A stretch of DNA of 64,000 nt, taken from Anaerobranca californiensis DSM 14826. GTDB lineage: Bacteria; Bacillota; Proteinivoracia; Proteinivoracales; Proteinivoracaceae. The notes below the pieces were generated by a model. It was not told where the DNA came from. It did not search any database and worked only from the letters and a program-made list of their open reading frames with translations. The stretch spans positions 487,708-551,707 of the forward strand of contig NZ_FRAI01000005.1 of the NCBI RefSeq assembly GCF_900142275.1, written 5' to 3'. Position numbers and translations under genes: made by a program. Shown in pieces: positions 25,895-34,871 of the stretch; positions within the stretch are counted from its first letter, which is position 1, and every line of letters begins with the position of its first letter.

Positions 25895-26743
25895 TTATTT
25901 ATGAATATAAATGATTCCAACGGTATTTTGTCCACAATGACTAGAAATTACACAACCTGCTTCTGTAACTAAAATTTCTTCAACATCAAATTTTTGGGCT
26001 ATTTTTTCTTTTAAATACAAGGCACTTTCTAGCCCTTGGGAGTGGGTTACAATTACCCTTTTTTTATCAATATTTTCTACATTGCCCATTACATGATCAA
26101 AAAAAGCATCCAAAACCTTTTCCCTTTTCCCTCTAAACTTCTTAGAGGGAGTCATTTTTCCATCAATAACCTTTATAGCTGGCCTGATTTTTAAAAGCCC
26201 CCCGGCAAACCTTTGTACTGAGTTACATCTTCCACCTTTATATAAATAATCTAAGGTGTCTATAACGAACTCTGTTTCAACCTTTGATGTCAGCTCTGAT
26301 ATCTTTTGGGCAATTTCCTTTGCTGTAAAACCTTGATTTTTAAGATCAACGGCATTTAAGACTAATATTCCTATACCTGTAGATAAATTTCTAGAATCTA
26401 CAATTTCTATTCTCCCTTCATCGAACATGCCCGCAGCTAAAATAGCATTTTGGTAAGTTGCTGATAACTCCGATGAGATAGAGATATAGATTATGTTATA
26501 ACCTTTATTGATATAAGGTTCAAAAGCAGTTTTAAAAACACCGGGAGAAGCAGCTGACGTTTTAGGGAGACACTTATATTTCTCAACTTTTTCATAGAGT
26601 TCTTTTGTAGTGATATCTACACCATCTTGAAAAATATCATCACCAAAAATAATATTTAAAGGTACTATGCCTATATCATGTTGTTCAATTAGTTCAGGTG
26701 AAAGATCACATGTACTATCTGCAAAAATTTTTATTTTTTCCAC
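25895..26743 (-). CDS. DegV family fatty-acid-binding protein
   Basis: A 282-residue protein starting with IKIFADSTCDLSPEL, then TSAASPGVFKTAFEP and YKGGRCNSVQRFAGG; these are the lipid carboxylate contacts of DegV/FakB. FakB-type proteins present fatty acids to the kinase FakA for phosphorylation, but no fakA is nearby. GTG start at 26743 after GGAGGG. Monocistronic. Confidence 0.88.
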   Translation of the reverse strand: MEKIKIFADSTCDLSPELIEQHDIGIVPLNIIFGDDIFQDGVDITTKELYEKVEKYKCLPKTSAASPGVFKTAFEPYINKGYNIIYISISSELSATYQNAILAAGMFDEGRIEIVDSRNLSTGIGILVLNAVDLKNQGFTAKEIAQKISELTSKVETEFVIDTLDYLYKGGRCNSVQRFAGGLLKIRPAIKVIDGKMTPSKKFRGKREKVLDAFFDHVMGNVENIDKKRVIVTHSQGLESALYLKEKIAQKFDVEEILVTEAGCVISSHCGQNTVGIIYIHK

Positions 26744-26859
26744 CCTTTTCCCTCCTCCTTCAATTGATACTTAATAATAATTTAATTACCTTATCTATAT
26801 TTAATTCGATATCAGTAATATAAATTCCTGTTTAAATTGTAAACTTTTGGTAAACTTTT

Positions 26860-28176
26860 TTATTCCCATAGTCCTTTAGTTTTTTTAATATATTCTTTAA
26901 TTTTACCTTCATAGCCATTTTCAGTAGGTTTATAATATCGCTGATTTTCAAGGCCTTGTGGCAAATATTGTTGAATTACATAATTACCTCCATATGAGTG
27001 GGGGTATTTGTAATCTATACCATGTCCCAATTCTTTAGCCCCTTTGTAATGGGCATCTTTTAGATGGTTTGGAACTCCGTTAAATCTTTTCCCTTTAACA
27101 TCCCTTAATGCTTCATTTATCCCTATGTAGCTGGCATTACTTTTAGGTGCTGTAGCTAAATAAGTAACACATTGTGCTAAAATAATCCTACCTTCCGGCA
27201 TCCCTATAAAATTAACACCGTGAAAGGTAGATACTGCAATATTTAAAGCATTAGGATCGGCGTTCCCTATATCTTCAGAAGCAGAGATAATTAACCTCCT
27301 TACAATAAATTTAGGATCTTCTCCACTCTCTAATAGCCTAGCTAACCAATAAAGGGCTGCATCGGGGTCAGAACCCCTTATGGATTTAATAAGGGCGGAT
27401 ATTGTATCATAATGGTTATCCCCGCTTTTATCGTAAACAAAACCTTTTTTCTGTACCGATTGTTCAATTTCTTTTAAAGAAATTTTAATTTTACCATTTT
27501 CATCGGGGGGAGTTGTTAACACTGCCAGTTCTAACCCATTTAGTAATACCCTAGCATCTCCTCCAGAAACTAAAATTAAATGTTTTTTCCCATCTTCATC
27601 AAGCTCAATTTCCAAATTTCCTAAGCCCCGCTCTTTATCTTGTAGAACCTTTTCTATTAACTGTCGTAATTCCGTATCCTCAAGGGGATATAGTTGAAAA
27701 ATAATGCAGCGGGAAATCAAAGGAGAATTAACTTCAAAATAGGGATTTTCAGTGGTAGCACCAATTAGTATTATTGTTCCATCTTCTACAGCGGGCAGCA
27801 ATGCATCTTGTTGACTTTTATTAAATCTATGGATTTCATCAATAAATAGTACTGTCTTGTTACCATACATATTTTTTAGTTCTTTAGCCTTTTCAATAAT
27901 ATTTCTTATATCCCCAACTCCTGATGTGACAGCATTTATTTTTTCAAACTGACATTTAGTAGTATTTGCTATAATATTGGCCAGTGTGGTTTTCCCTGTG
28001 CCAGGAGGACCATAAAAAATCATTGAAGAGATCCGGTCAGCTAAGATGGCCCTGCGGAGTAAACTTCCTTCCCCTATAATATGTTTTTGCCCTATAAAAT
28101 CATCTAAAGTTTTAGGCCTAAATTTTGCTGCTAAAGGTTGATTTTTATCTTTATTTATACTACTAAACAAATCCAT
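26860..28176 (-). CDS. rarA: Replication-associated recombination ATPase RarA/MgsA
   Basis: A 438-residue AAA+ ATPase with PLAAKFRPKTLDDFIGQKH at the N-terminus, Walker A YGPPGTGKTT, Walker [20 protein letters not shown], and the C-terminal MgsA tetramerisation domain (GSDPDAALYWLARLLE). It acts at stalled forks with SSB. Length is normal. Probably cotranscribed with the SoxR-reducing-type gene 45 bases upstream, although a small hairpin lies between. Confidence 0.93.
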   Translation of the reverse strand: MDLFSSINKDKNQPLAAKFRPKTLDDFIGQKHIIGEGSLLRRAILADRISSMIFYGPPGTGKTTLANIIANTTKCQFEKINAVTSGVGDIRNIIEKAKELKNMYGNKTVLFIDEIHRFNKSQQDALLPAVEDGTIILIGATTENPYFEVNSPLISRCIIFQLYPLEDTELRQLIEKVLQDKERGLGNLEIELDEDGKKHLILVSGGDARVLLNGLELAVLTTPPDENGKIKISLKEIEQSVQKKGFVYDKSGDNHYDTISALIKSIRGSDPDAALYWLARLLESGEDPKFIVRRLIISASEDIGNADPNALNIAVSTFHGVNFIGMPEGRIILAQCVTYLATAPKSNASYIGINEALRDVKGKRFNGVPNHLKDAHYKGAKELGHGIDYKYPHSYGGNYVIQQYLPQGLENQRYYKPTENGYEGKIKEYIKKTKGLWE

Positions 28177-28192
28177 TTTATCACTCCCTTAA

Positions 28193-28224
28193 TTTAAAGA
28201 AAGAGTAACTCCATAGTGAGTTAC
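28193..28224 (-). terminator. Terminator or attenuator between rseC-like gene and rarA
   Basis: AGTAACTC (28203-28210) and GAGTTACT (28217-28224) form an 8-bp stem followed by TTTCTTT on the minus strand; it overlaps the end of the upstream gene. Confidence 0.55.
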
Positions 28225-28652
28225 TCATCTTCTGATACATACCCGGTGATTTCAGGATGATAAAGGACATTTTGAGCAAATTTAGGTTCAAATTTACGGA
28301 TAACTAAAAAAGAACCTACTAAAAAAGCAAAACCAAATAATATTGCCCATATTTCCCTTCCTTCCACATTTCCAAAAAATTCTGCCCCATAGTAGAAAAA
28401 CATAAAACCTATAATCATTGCCAGTAAAGGTAAGATATACATAATTGCAGCTGCCTTTAATACTCCTATATTTTCCATATCCACATACACTTTTTCCCCA
28501 ACCTGTGCTCCGATAGAATTTTTAGCTTTAATGGTATTTACTTTATCTGTCCCTAAATTACACCCACCACATTTTTCACATGCTGTATGCCGTTGGATAA
28601 TTAGTTCTGCTATTTCTCCATCTACCTTTATTATTCTGCCCACTTGTTTCAA
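28221..28652 (-). CDS. RseC/MucC-like SoxR-reducing system protein
   Basis: A 143-residue membrane protein. An N-terminal cytoplasmic beta domain has the cysteine motif HTACEKCGGC, followed by two membrane helices (about residues 68-90 and 98-118). This is the RseC layout; clostridial homologues often belong to redox or Rnf-linked systems. TTG start at 28652 after GGGGGAC. It follows tcdA by 36 bases. Confidence 0.78.
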   Translation of the reverse strand: MKQVGRIIKVDGEIAELIIQRHTACEKCGGCNLGTDKVNTIKAKNSIGAQVGEKVYVDMENIGVLKAAAIMYILPLLAMIIGFMFFYYGAEFFGNVEGREIWAILFGFAFLVGSFLVIRKFEPKFAQNVLYHPEITGYVSEDE

Positions 28653-28688
28653 AGTAAAGTCCCCCTTTCCATCTAAACTTCTATATAT

Positions 28689-29444
28689 CTATATTTCTCC
28701 TATTATTCGATTAATTACCCTCCCTGCCATAAGCAAACCGGCTACTGAGGGAACATATGAAATACTACCAGGTATTTGCCTTTTTTTAGTACAGTGACCA
28801 TCTCCTCCGGGACAAATACAATTACTTTTACAATCTCCATAGGCTAAGGGTTTTCTTGGAACTTCTTTAGAGTAAACAACTTCCACTCCCTTACTAATCC
28901 CCCTTTTTTTCAGTTCCCTTCTAACTACTCTAGCTAGGGGACAAATGGAAGTTTGGGAGATATCAGCTATTTCCAACAATTCAGGAAATAGTTTGTTTCC
29001 TGCACCCATAGCGGAAATTATCGGGATATCCTTTTTAACACAAGTTTCTATTAAGTGAATTTTAGCAGAGACAGTATCGATAGCATCTATACAATAGTGA
29101 AAATCTCCTGCTAGTAACTCCTTACCATTTTCAGGGGTGTAAAATTCTTTAATCACTTCTACTTCACATTCCGGATTAATTAGTTTTACCCTTTCCCCCA
29201 TAACCTCAGCCTTTACTTTACCGATAGTAGTCTTTAATGCATGGATTTGTCTGTTACAATTTGTTAGACAAACATCATCAAAATCCACTAAACGGAGTTT
29301 ACCTATACCAGCTCTGGCTAGGGCTTCTACGGCATAAGAACCTACTCCTCCTACGCCAAAAACTATTATTTTACTATTTTTAAGTTTATTTAAATTGTCT
29401 GTACCTATTAACATTTCAGTTCTAGAAAATCTATGCTGCTTCAT
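28689..29444 (-). CDS. tcdA: tRNA threonylcarbamoyladenosine dehydratase
   Basis: A 251-residue E1-like enzyme that cyclises t6A37 in tRNA with ATP. Core motifs are FGVGGVGSYAVEALARAG (ATP loop), DFDDVCLTNCNRQIHA and DAIDTVSAK. A cysteine cluster near the end (CKSNCICPGGDGHC) is common in Firmicute homologues. ATG 29444. Its leader is the region of the 6S RNA terminator. Confidence 0.9.
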   Translation of the reverse strand: MKQHRFSRTEMLIGTDNLNKLKNSKIIVFGVGGVGSYAVEALARAGIGKLRLVDFDDVCLTNCNRQIHALKTTIGKVKAEVMGERVKLINPECEVEVIKEFYTPENGKELLAGDFHYCIDAIDTVSAKIHLIETCVKKDIPIISAMGAGNKLFPELLEIADISQTSICPLARVVRRELKKRGISKGVEVVYSKEVPRKPLAYGDCKSNCICPGGDGHCTKKRQIPGSISYVPSVAGLLMAGRVINRIIGEI

Positions 29445-29464
29445 CTTGATACCCTTTCTACAAA

Positions 29465-29488
29465 AAATTATAAACCCTTACGGGTTTT
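29465..29488 (-). terminator. Terminator of the 6S RNA
   Basis: AAACCC-GTAA-GGGTTT on the minus strand followed by ATAATTTTTT, directly at the 3' end of the predicted 6S RNA and just ahead of tcdA. Confidence 0.75.
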
Positions 29489-29664
29489 TATCCCCCGCCG
29501 TGCCGTTTCAACCCCTGTTTTGAACCTGCTCTCCAGCAGGTGGGTCTTCGCCCTTTTACTTTATATGTCCCCTACATGGGGGCTTATATGCCATAAAAGG
29601 AGCATCAGTCCCATATAATTGGTGTTGGCTCAAAACTAGGTGGTCTTTTCGAACACAGCAGGGT
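29466..29664 (-). ncRNA. ssrS: 6S RNA (SsrS)
   Basis: About 200 bases without an ORF. On the minus strand the ends CCCTGCTGTGTT and GGCACGGCGGGG form a 12-bp closing helix with G-U pairs, the inner part shows further long helices around a large asymmetric centre, and ACCACCTAGTTTTGAG matches the 5' bulge area of Firmicute 6S RNA. A TATAAT (29670-29675) sits just before the 5' end and a terminator follows the 3' end. 6S RNA mimics an open promoter and sequesters sigma-A RNA polymerase. Confidence 0.75.
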
Positions 29665-29807
29665 TTTCAATTATATTTTATCATAAACTTTAACTTTTAT
29701 CCATGGATTAATTAAGGTTTTTTACAGAAAATTAGGTAAAATATTAAACATATTTTATCAAAAGGGAAATACAATTTAACAGAATAATAAAGGTGGTGGA
29801 ATGAAAA

Positions 29808-30089
29808 ATGAGTACTATCACAACTGTATTAGTATTATCCCTTTTAGTAGAAATTACTACTGAAATAATTAAAAGTTCTTTTCCTTTTATTAAAGATTTC
29901 AGAACACAATTTGTATCTATGATTTTAGGGGTAATAATAAGTTTTGCTACTTCTACCGGCGTTTTTTCCGCATTAGATATTAAAATCAGTATTCCTGCTT
30001 TAGACTTTTTTATAACAGGTTTAATTATTTCCCGGGGCTCTAATATTGTCCATGATTTAATTAAAAAGATTAATGCTAATTTTATTTAA
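29808..30089 (+). CDS. Small membrane protein of unknown function
   Basis: A 93-residue protein with three hydrophobic segments (about residues 5-20, 35-58, 60-75) and an amphipathic C-terminus. A ribosome site AAAGGTGGTGG precedes the ATG, at slightly long spacing. The size and layout recall small holin-like proteins, but no family is recognised. It stands alone on the plus strand between the 6S RNA and the CdaR remnant. Confidence 0.55.
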   Translation: MSTITTVLVLSLLVEITTEIIKSSFPFIKDFRTQFVSMILGVIISFATSTGVFSALDIKISIPALDFFITGLIISRGSNIVHDLIKKINANFI

Positions 30090-30115
30090 TAAACATAAAT
30101 TTCACTAAATTAGGG

Positions 30116-30295
30116 TTAGTTAAAGTCTTCGATTATTAATAATAATTTTAAGATAAAACAATCTTCTAAGTTAAAAGGATCTAAATTGAGGTTTTGTTTA
30201 ATTTTTTCTAACCTAGATAAAACAGTATTTCTATGAATACATAATTCTTTTGATGTCTTAAGGATATTCATATTATTTTGGAGATATTTATGTAA
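30116..30295 (-). pseudogene. Remnant of a CdaR-type regulator (C-terminal HTH)
   Basis: An open stretch of 59 codons with no start or ribosome site reads LHKYLQNNMNILKTSKELC then IHRNTVLSRLEKI, the C-terminal PucR/CdaR helix-turn-helix, and ends in a normal position (EDFN stop). A stop codon lies immediately upstream, and the roughly 300 residues of the sensory part are gone. CdaR regulators control glycerate and sugar diacid genes; it lies next to the glycerate kinase gene, so it was probably its regulator. Confidence 0.65.
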
Positions 30296-30302
30296 CTAAT
30301 CT

Positions 30303-31436
30303 TTATTTTTTTATACTAAATAAACCCATCACATTCCGTGCAGTTTCTTTTACTAATGTATATCCATTTTCCATGGCCTGCTCTAAAGTCATGGGTTTAT
30401 TTACGACACTAAATATAGCATTTAATCCCAAATTGTAAAGGGTAGAAGTATCGCCATTAATTGACCCCACTAAAGCTACTACGGGAATATTTACAGCTTT
30501 TGCCCTTTTTGCTACTCCCATAGGCACTTTTCCATAAGCAGTTTGCTGATCTATTTGACCTTCTCCAGTAATAACTAAATCTACTCCATTGAGCTTATCA
30601 TTGAAGTTTAAACTATCTAAAATTAATTCTACCCCAGATACTAGTTGTGCATTTAAAAATGCAGTAAAGGCAACACCGATTCCTCCTGCTGCTCCTCCCC
30701 CTTTAACATCTAAAACCCTGATACCTAAATCCCTTTCTATTACCTGTGCATAACGATATAGATTGGCATCTAAAACTTTGACCATTTCCAAAGTTGCACC
30801 TTTTTGGGGACCAAAGACATAGGAAGCCCCTTTTTCACCACAAAGGGTATTATCTACATCACAGGCCACTTTAAAAGTACATCCTTCTAATCTAGGATCC
30901 CTTGTAGAAATATCTATTTTCACTAAATCTTTTAAAGCTAATCCACCTTTAGCTATTTCTTCACCCTTAGAATCTAAAAACTTAAACCCCAAGGCTTGTA
31001 GCATTCCAACACCACCGTCATTTGTAGCACTGCCACCAATCCCTACAATAAAATTTCTACATCCTTTATCTAAAGCATCTAATATTATTTCCCCTACTCC
31101 ATAGGTAGTGGTATAATAAGGGTTTCTTTTTTCTTGAGGTATAAGATATAATCCAGCTGCCTTTGCCATTTCAATAATAGCTGTTTTACCATCTCCAGTT
31201 ATTGTATAGTAGCTTTCAATTTTTTCTCCTATAGGATTTAGACAAAACACTTTAACCAGTTCTCCTGAAGTGGCGTAGGACATTGCTTCTAGTGTTCCTT
31301 CACCACCATCGGCTACAGGTACAGATATAACTTCTGTTTCAGGACAAAGATCTTTTATTCCTTCTTCAATTGCTTGACATACTTCTATGGCAGATAAACT
31401 CCCTTTAAAAGAATCGGAAGAGACTAAAATTTTCAC
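30303..31436 (-). CDS. garK: Glycerate kinase
   Basis: A 377-residue GarK/GlxK-family kinase that phosphorylates glycerate. N-terminal VKILVSSDSFKGSLSAIEVC, then PVADGGEGTLEAM, GIGGSATNDGGVGMLQALG and ITGEGQIDQQTAYGKVP are the family signatures. GTG 31436 or ATG 31442 fit the ribosome site GGGGTG; the 17 further N-terminal residues of the longest frame are unlikely. The flanking CdaR remnant suggests a degraded glycerate/glucarate control circuit. Confidence 0.9.
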   Translation of the reverse strand: MKILVSSDSFKGSLSAIEVCQAIEEGIKDLCPETEVISVPVADGGEGTLEAMSYATSGELVKVFCLNPIGEKIESYYTITGDGKTAIIEMAKAAGLYLIPQEKRNPYYTTTYGVGEIILDALDKGCRNFIVGIGGSATNDGGVGMLQALGFKFLDSKGEEIAKGGLALKDLVKIDISTRDPRLEGCTFKVACDVDNTLCGEKGASYVFGPQKGATLEMVKVLDANLYRYAQVIERDLGIRVLDVKGGGAAGGIGVAFTAFLNAQLVSGVELILDSLNFNDKLNGVDLVITGEGQIDQQTAYGKVPMGVAKRAKAVNIPVVALVGSINGDTSTLYNLGLNAIFSVVNKPMTLEQAMENGYTLVKETARNVMGLFSIKK

Positions 31437-31537
31437 TTTCATCACCCCATAAGTCTTTTTTATAATTATATTTAATATTTCCCTTTTCTCCAATATACAA
31501 TTTGTATAAATTTCCTATAAATTTTACAGCAAATATT

Positions 31538-31573
31538 ACAATAAAACCCCCAATTTTTCGGGGGTTTTATTGT
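31538..31573. terminator. Terminator of aspS
   Basis: A 14-bp perfect stem (ACAATAAAACCCCC / GGGGGTTTTATTGT) with an 8-base loop, next to the aspS stop codon. Confidence 0.85.
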
Positions 31574-31577
31574 AATA

Positions 31578-33326
31578 TTAATCTAATTTTAAACTAATTT
31601 TTAGTTCCTCTAATTGCTTAGGATCCACTGGAGAAGGGGCATCTGTCATTAAATCAGAAGCACTGGTGGTTTTAGGGAATGCTATTACATCTCTAATATT
31701 TTCAGTATCTACCATTTCCATAACTAAACGGTCTAAACCAAAGGCTATACCACAATGGGGAGGTGCTCCATAACTTAATCCTTCTAATAAAAATCCGAAT
31801 TTTTCTTTTGCCATTTCTTCTGTTAATCCTATAGCCTTAAATACTTTTTGTTGTACCTCACTTTGATGGATCCTTACACTACCCCCTGCTAGTTCTACGC
31901 CATTTAATACTAAGTCATATGCATTTGCCCTGACCTTTTCTGGATTTGTATCTAATAGGTGTAAGTCTTCTAAAAGGGGTGATGTGAAAGGATGGTGGGC
32001 AGCTATATATCTCTTTTCTTCTTCATCATATTCTAATAGGGGGAAATTCACTATCCATAAAAAGTTTAGTTTATTTTTATCAATTATATCCAGTTTCTTT
32101 GCAATATGGAGTCTTAAAGCTCCTAAAGACTGTAGAGTTGTTTTTACATTGTCTGCGACTATCAAGATGGTATCTCCATCTTTAGCTTGTAAAACTTCAA
32201 TTATTCCTTTAAGTTCTTCTTCTGATAAAAATTTTCCTATAGGTGACTTTATTTCTCCATCCTTTAAGGCAATCCAGGCTAAGCCTTTAGCCCCATATTT
32301 TTTAACAAAATCAGTAAATGCATCTATTTCTTTACGGCTAAATTCTCCTTGTGCTTTAATAGCCCTTACCGTTCCCCCACTTTGTATAGTTTGGGAAAAA
32401 ACCTTAAATTCCGTAGATTTTAGGATATCACTTAAATCGTGGATTTCCATACCAAACCTCGTATCCGGTTTATCACTGCCGTATTTATTCATAGCTTCAT
32501 TGTAATCCATGTGTTTAAAGGGTGTTTGAATTTCAATTCCTTTAATTTTAGAAAACACTTCCTTAACTAATCCTTCTATTATTGAAAAAAATGTGTTCCG
32601 CTCTAAAAAGGAAACTTCAATATCGATTTGGGTAAATTCTGGCTGACGGTCTGCCCTTAGATCTTCATCTCTAAAGCAACGGGCTATTTGATAATATCTG
32701 TCTAAACCTGAAACCATTAAAAGCTGTTTTAAAAGCTGTGGAGATTGGGGTAGTGCATAAAAGGTTCCAGGATTTACCCGGCTAGGTACTATGTAGTCCC
32801 TTGCCCCTTCAGGGGTACTTTTAAAAAGGATTGGGGTCTCCACATCGACAAAGCCATGGCTATCTAAGTAATCCCTTACTACTTTAGTTGTTTTACTTCT
32901 GACCATCAAATTTTTGAGCATTTTAGGTCTCCGCAAGTCTAAGTACCGGTATTTAAGTCTTAAATTAGCATCTGCTTCATGTTCATCGGTTATGTAGAAA
33001 GGTGGAGTTAAAGCTGTGTTTAATATAGTAATTTCTTTTACTACAATTTCTACATTCCCCGTCTTAAGATCTGGATTAGGATTTTCTCTTTTTACCACTT
33101 TTCCAGTAACCTCTACTACGTATTCTCCCCGGATTTTGTCACCGATTTGGAAAACCCTTTGATTATCGTTGTTTACAATACACTGGACAATACCTTCCCT
33201 ATCCCTAAGATCAAAGAATATTAGTCCTCCTAAATCCCTTCTTTTTGCCACCCAACCTTTTACCGTAACTGTTTGACCAACTAAGTTTTCTGTGATATGG
33301 CCACAATAATGGGTACGTTCTGCCAT
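31578..33326 (-). CDS. aspS: Aspartyl-tRNA synthetase
   Basis: A 582-residue class II synthetase. An OB-fold anticodon-binding domain (VTVKGWVAKRRDLGGLIFFD) leads to the catalytic core with FRDEDLRADRQPEFTQID (motif 2), the bacterial GAD insertion, and GIAFGLDRLVM (motif 3). ATG 33326 is nine bases after GGAG; an ATG at 33332 is too close. It is preceded by a T-box leader, so it responds to uncharged tRNA. Confidence 0.95.
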   Translation of the reverse strand: MAERTHYCGHITENLVGQTVTVKGWVAKRRDLGGLIFFDLRDREGIVQCIVNNDNQRVFQIGDKIRGEYVVEVTGKVVKRENPNPDLKTGNVEIVVKEITILNTALTPPFYITDEHEADANLRLKYRYLDLRRPKMLKNLMVRSKTTKVVRDYLDSHGFVDVETPILFKSTPEGARDYIVPSRVNPGTFYALPQSPQLLKQLLMVSGLDRYYQIARCFRDEDLRADRQPEFTQIDIEVSFLERNTFFSIIEGLVKEVFSKIKGIEIQTPFKHMDYNEAMNKYGSDKPDTRFGMEIHDLSDILKSTEFKVFSQTIQSGGTVRAIKAQGEFSRKEIDAFTDFVKKYGAKGLAWIALKDGEIKSPIGKFLSEEELKGIIEVLQAKDGDTILIVADNVKTTLQSLGALRLHIAKKLDIIDKNKLNFLWIVNFPLLEYDEEEKRYIAAHHPFTSPLLEDLHLLDTNPEKVRANAYDLVLNGVELAGGSVRIHQSEVQQKVFKAIGLTEEMAKEKFGFLLEGLSYGAPPHCGIAFGLDRLVMEMVDTENIRDVIAFPKTTSASDLMTDAPSPVDPKQLEELKISLKLD

Positions 33327-33361
33327 TTTCATAAACTCCTTTCATTATAATTTTTAAACAA

Positions 33362-33594
33362 AAAAGTCCCTTGTTAAAACAAGGGACGGTATTTCCGCGG
33401 TGCCACCCTAATTGCTAAATAGCCACCTCTAGGTAATGATAACGGTGTTACACCGACTGCTTCGCCAAATGCTAGCAATACTCCAGGGCTGTCTTTCAAA
33501 AGCCTTGTAGGGAAACCCTTTCAACCTGTGGGGCTTCTCTCTGTACCTAAAGTAACTTTTTACTCTTCCCCTTCATCATTTTAGCTTATTTTTA
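33362..33594 (-). promoter_or_regulatory. T-box leader of aspS
   Basis: The minus-strand leader contains the T-box core GGGTGGCACCGCGGAAA (about 33392-33408), followed by a terminator stem GTCCCTTG/CAAGGGAC (33366-33387) and T run. Upstream segments form stem I. A GAC triplet (Asp codon) at 33491-33493, in the 3' side of the stem I internal loop, is my candidate specifier. Uncharged tRNA-Asp binding would stabilise the antiterminator. Confidence 0.85.
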
Positions 33595-33600
33595 GACATT

Positions 33601-33629
33601 ATTTTAATGGATACAGTGTTAATTGTCAA
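33601..33629 (-). promoter_or_regulatory. Promoter of the aspS T-box leader
   Basis: TTGACA (33624-33629) and TAAAAT (33601-33606) on the minus strand with a 17-base spacer; transcription would start near 33594. Confidence 0.7.
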
Positions 33630-33645
33630 GGTGGGATTTATAAAA

Positions 33646-34803
33646 TTAACGTTCTTTTTGTTTTTTTGCAATTTTATTGATTACTAAGGCAATAGCTCCA
33701 TCTCCAGTGACATTAGCTGCAGTGCCAAAACTGTCTTGGGCAATGTAAATGGCCATCATTAACGCTAACTGACTTTCATTAAAGCCCAACATTGTTTGCA
33801 ATAATCCCAATGCTGCCATAATAGCTCCACCTGGTACCCCAGGAGCTGCTACCATAGTAACCCCTGACATTAGAATAAAGGGTAAAACTTGAGAGAAAGA
33901 TAACCAAACACCATCTAAAGCCATTACTGCTATAGCACAAATAGCTAAGGTAATGGTACTACCAGCTAAATGAATAGTTGCACAAAGGGGTATTACAAAT
34001 TCAGCAACTTCATCAGCAACATTATTAGTTTTTGTTGATCTAACAGTTACAGGTATAGTAGCTGCTGAAGATTGGGTACCGATAGCAGTTAAATAGGCAG
34101 GTAACATTTGTTTTAAGCTTTTAAAGGGATTTCTACCTGTATATAAACCTGCTACAAGGTATTGGATAAAAATATAGAAATAATGGGTTAGCAATACTAA
34201 TAACACAACTTTACCAAATACCGAAATGGTACTAACTACTTCCCCGGTATACGCCATTTTAGAGAATATACCTGCTATGTGAACTGGCAAAAATGGAATA
34301 ATGATATTTGTAATTACCATATTTATTATATTTTGAAATTCTTTCATAAAATTATACATAGTTTTTCCTTGGGATGCAGCCATCCCTAAACCTAATAAAA
34401 AGGCAGTTACTAATGCTGTCATTACCCCCATAATAGGAGGAATTTGGATTTGAAAATATCCTTCTACAGTTAAACCATTTGAGGCTAATTCAGTTCCGCT
34501 AGTAATTAACCAAGGCAAAATAGTTTTGGCAGAAACAAAGGATAGTATTCCTGCTAATATTGTAGATCCATAAGCAAGACCTGCGGTAATACCCAACAAT
34601 TTACCAGCTTTTTTCCCTAATTCGGCAATCCCTGGTGCTACAAAACCGATGATAATTAAAGGAATAATATATCCTAAAAAACTACCAAAAATACCACTAA
34701 AAGTAACTAAGATTCTCGTTAAAAATGTGATTTTTGTAGAACCAACAATAATACCTAAAATAATTCCCAAAAGCAACTTTGGAAGCAAACCTAGCTTTTT
34801 CAT
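33646..34803 (-). CDS. Dicarboxylate/amino acid:cation symporter (DAACS family)
   Basis: A 385-residue membrane protein with about eight helices. Signatures are the serine-rich GTQSSAATIPVTVR re-entrant loop and VAAPGVPGGAIMAALGLL, plus AQDSFGTAANVTGDGAIALVI near the end, all part of the substrate and Na+ or H+ site of GltP/SstT relatives. It takes up glutamate, dicarboxylates or Ser/Thr; the exact substrate is not clear. Monocistronic, between aspS and hemZ units. Confidence 0.85.
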   Translation of the reverse strand: MKKLGLLPKLLLGIILGIIVGSTKITFLTRILVTFSGIFGSFLGYIIPLIIIGFVAPGIAELGKKAGKLLGITAGLAYGSTILAGILSFVSAKTILPWLITSGTELASNGLTVEGYFQIQIPPIMGVMTALVTAFLLGLGMAASQGKTMYNFMKEFQNIINMVITNIIIPFLPVHIAGIFSKMAYTGEVVSTISVFGKVVLLVLLTHYFYIFIQYLVAGLYTGRNPFKSLKQMLPAYLTAIGTQSSAATIPVTVRSTKTNNVADEVAEFVIPLCATIHLAGSTITLAICAIAVMALDGVWLSFSQVLPFILMSGVTMVAAPGVPGGAIMAALGLLQTMLGFNESQLALMMAIYIAQDSFGTAANVTGDGAIALVINKIAKKQKER

Positions 34804-34871
34804 CTGACACCTTCCTTTACCTTTTTAAAATATTATAGTATTAAAGTGGTTCATTGTCAATGATGAAATTA

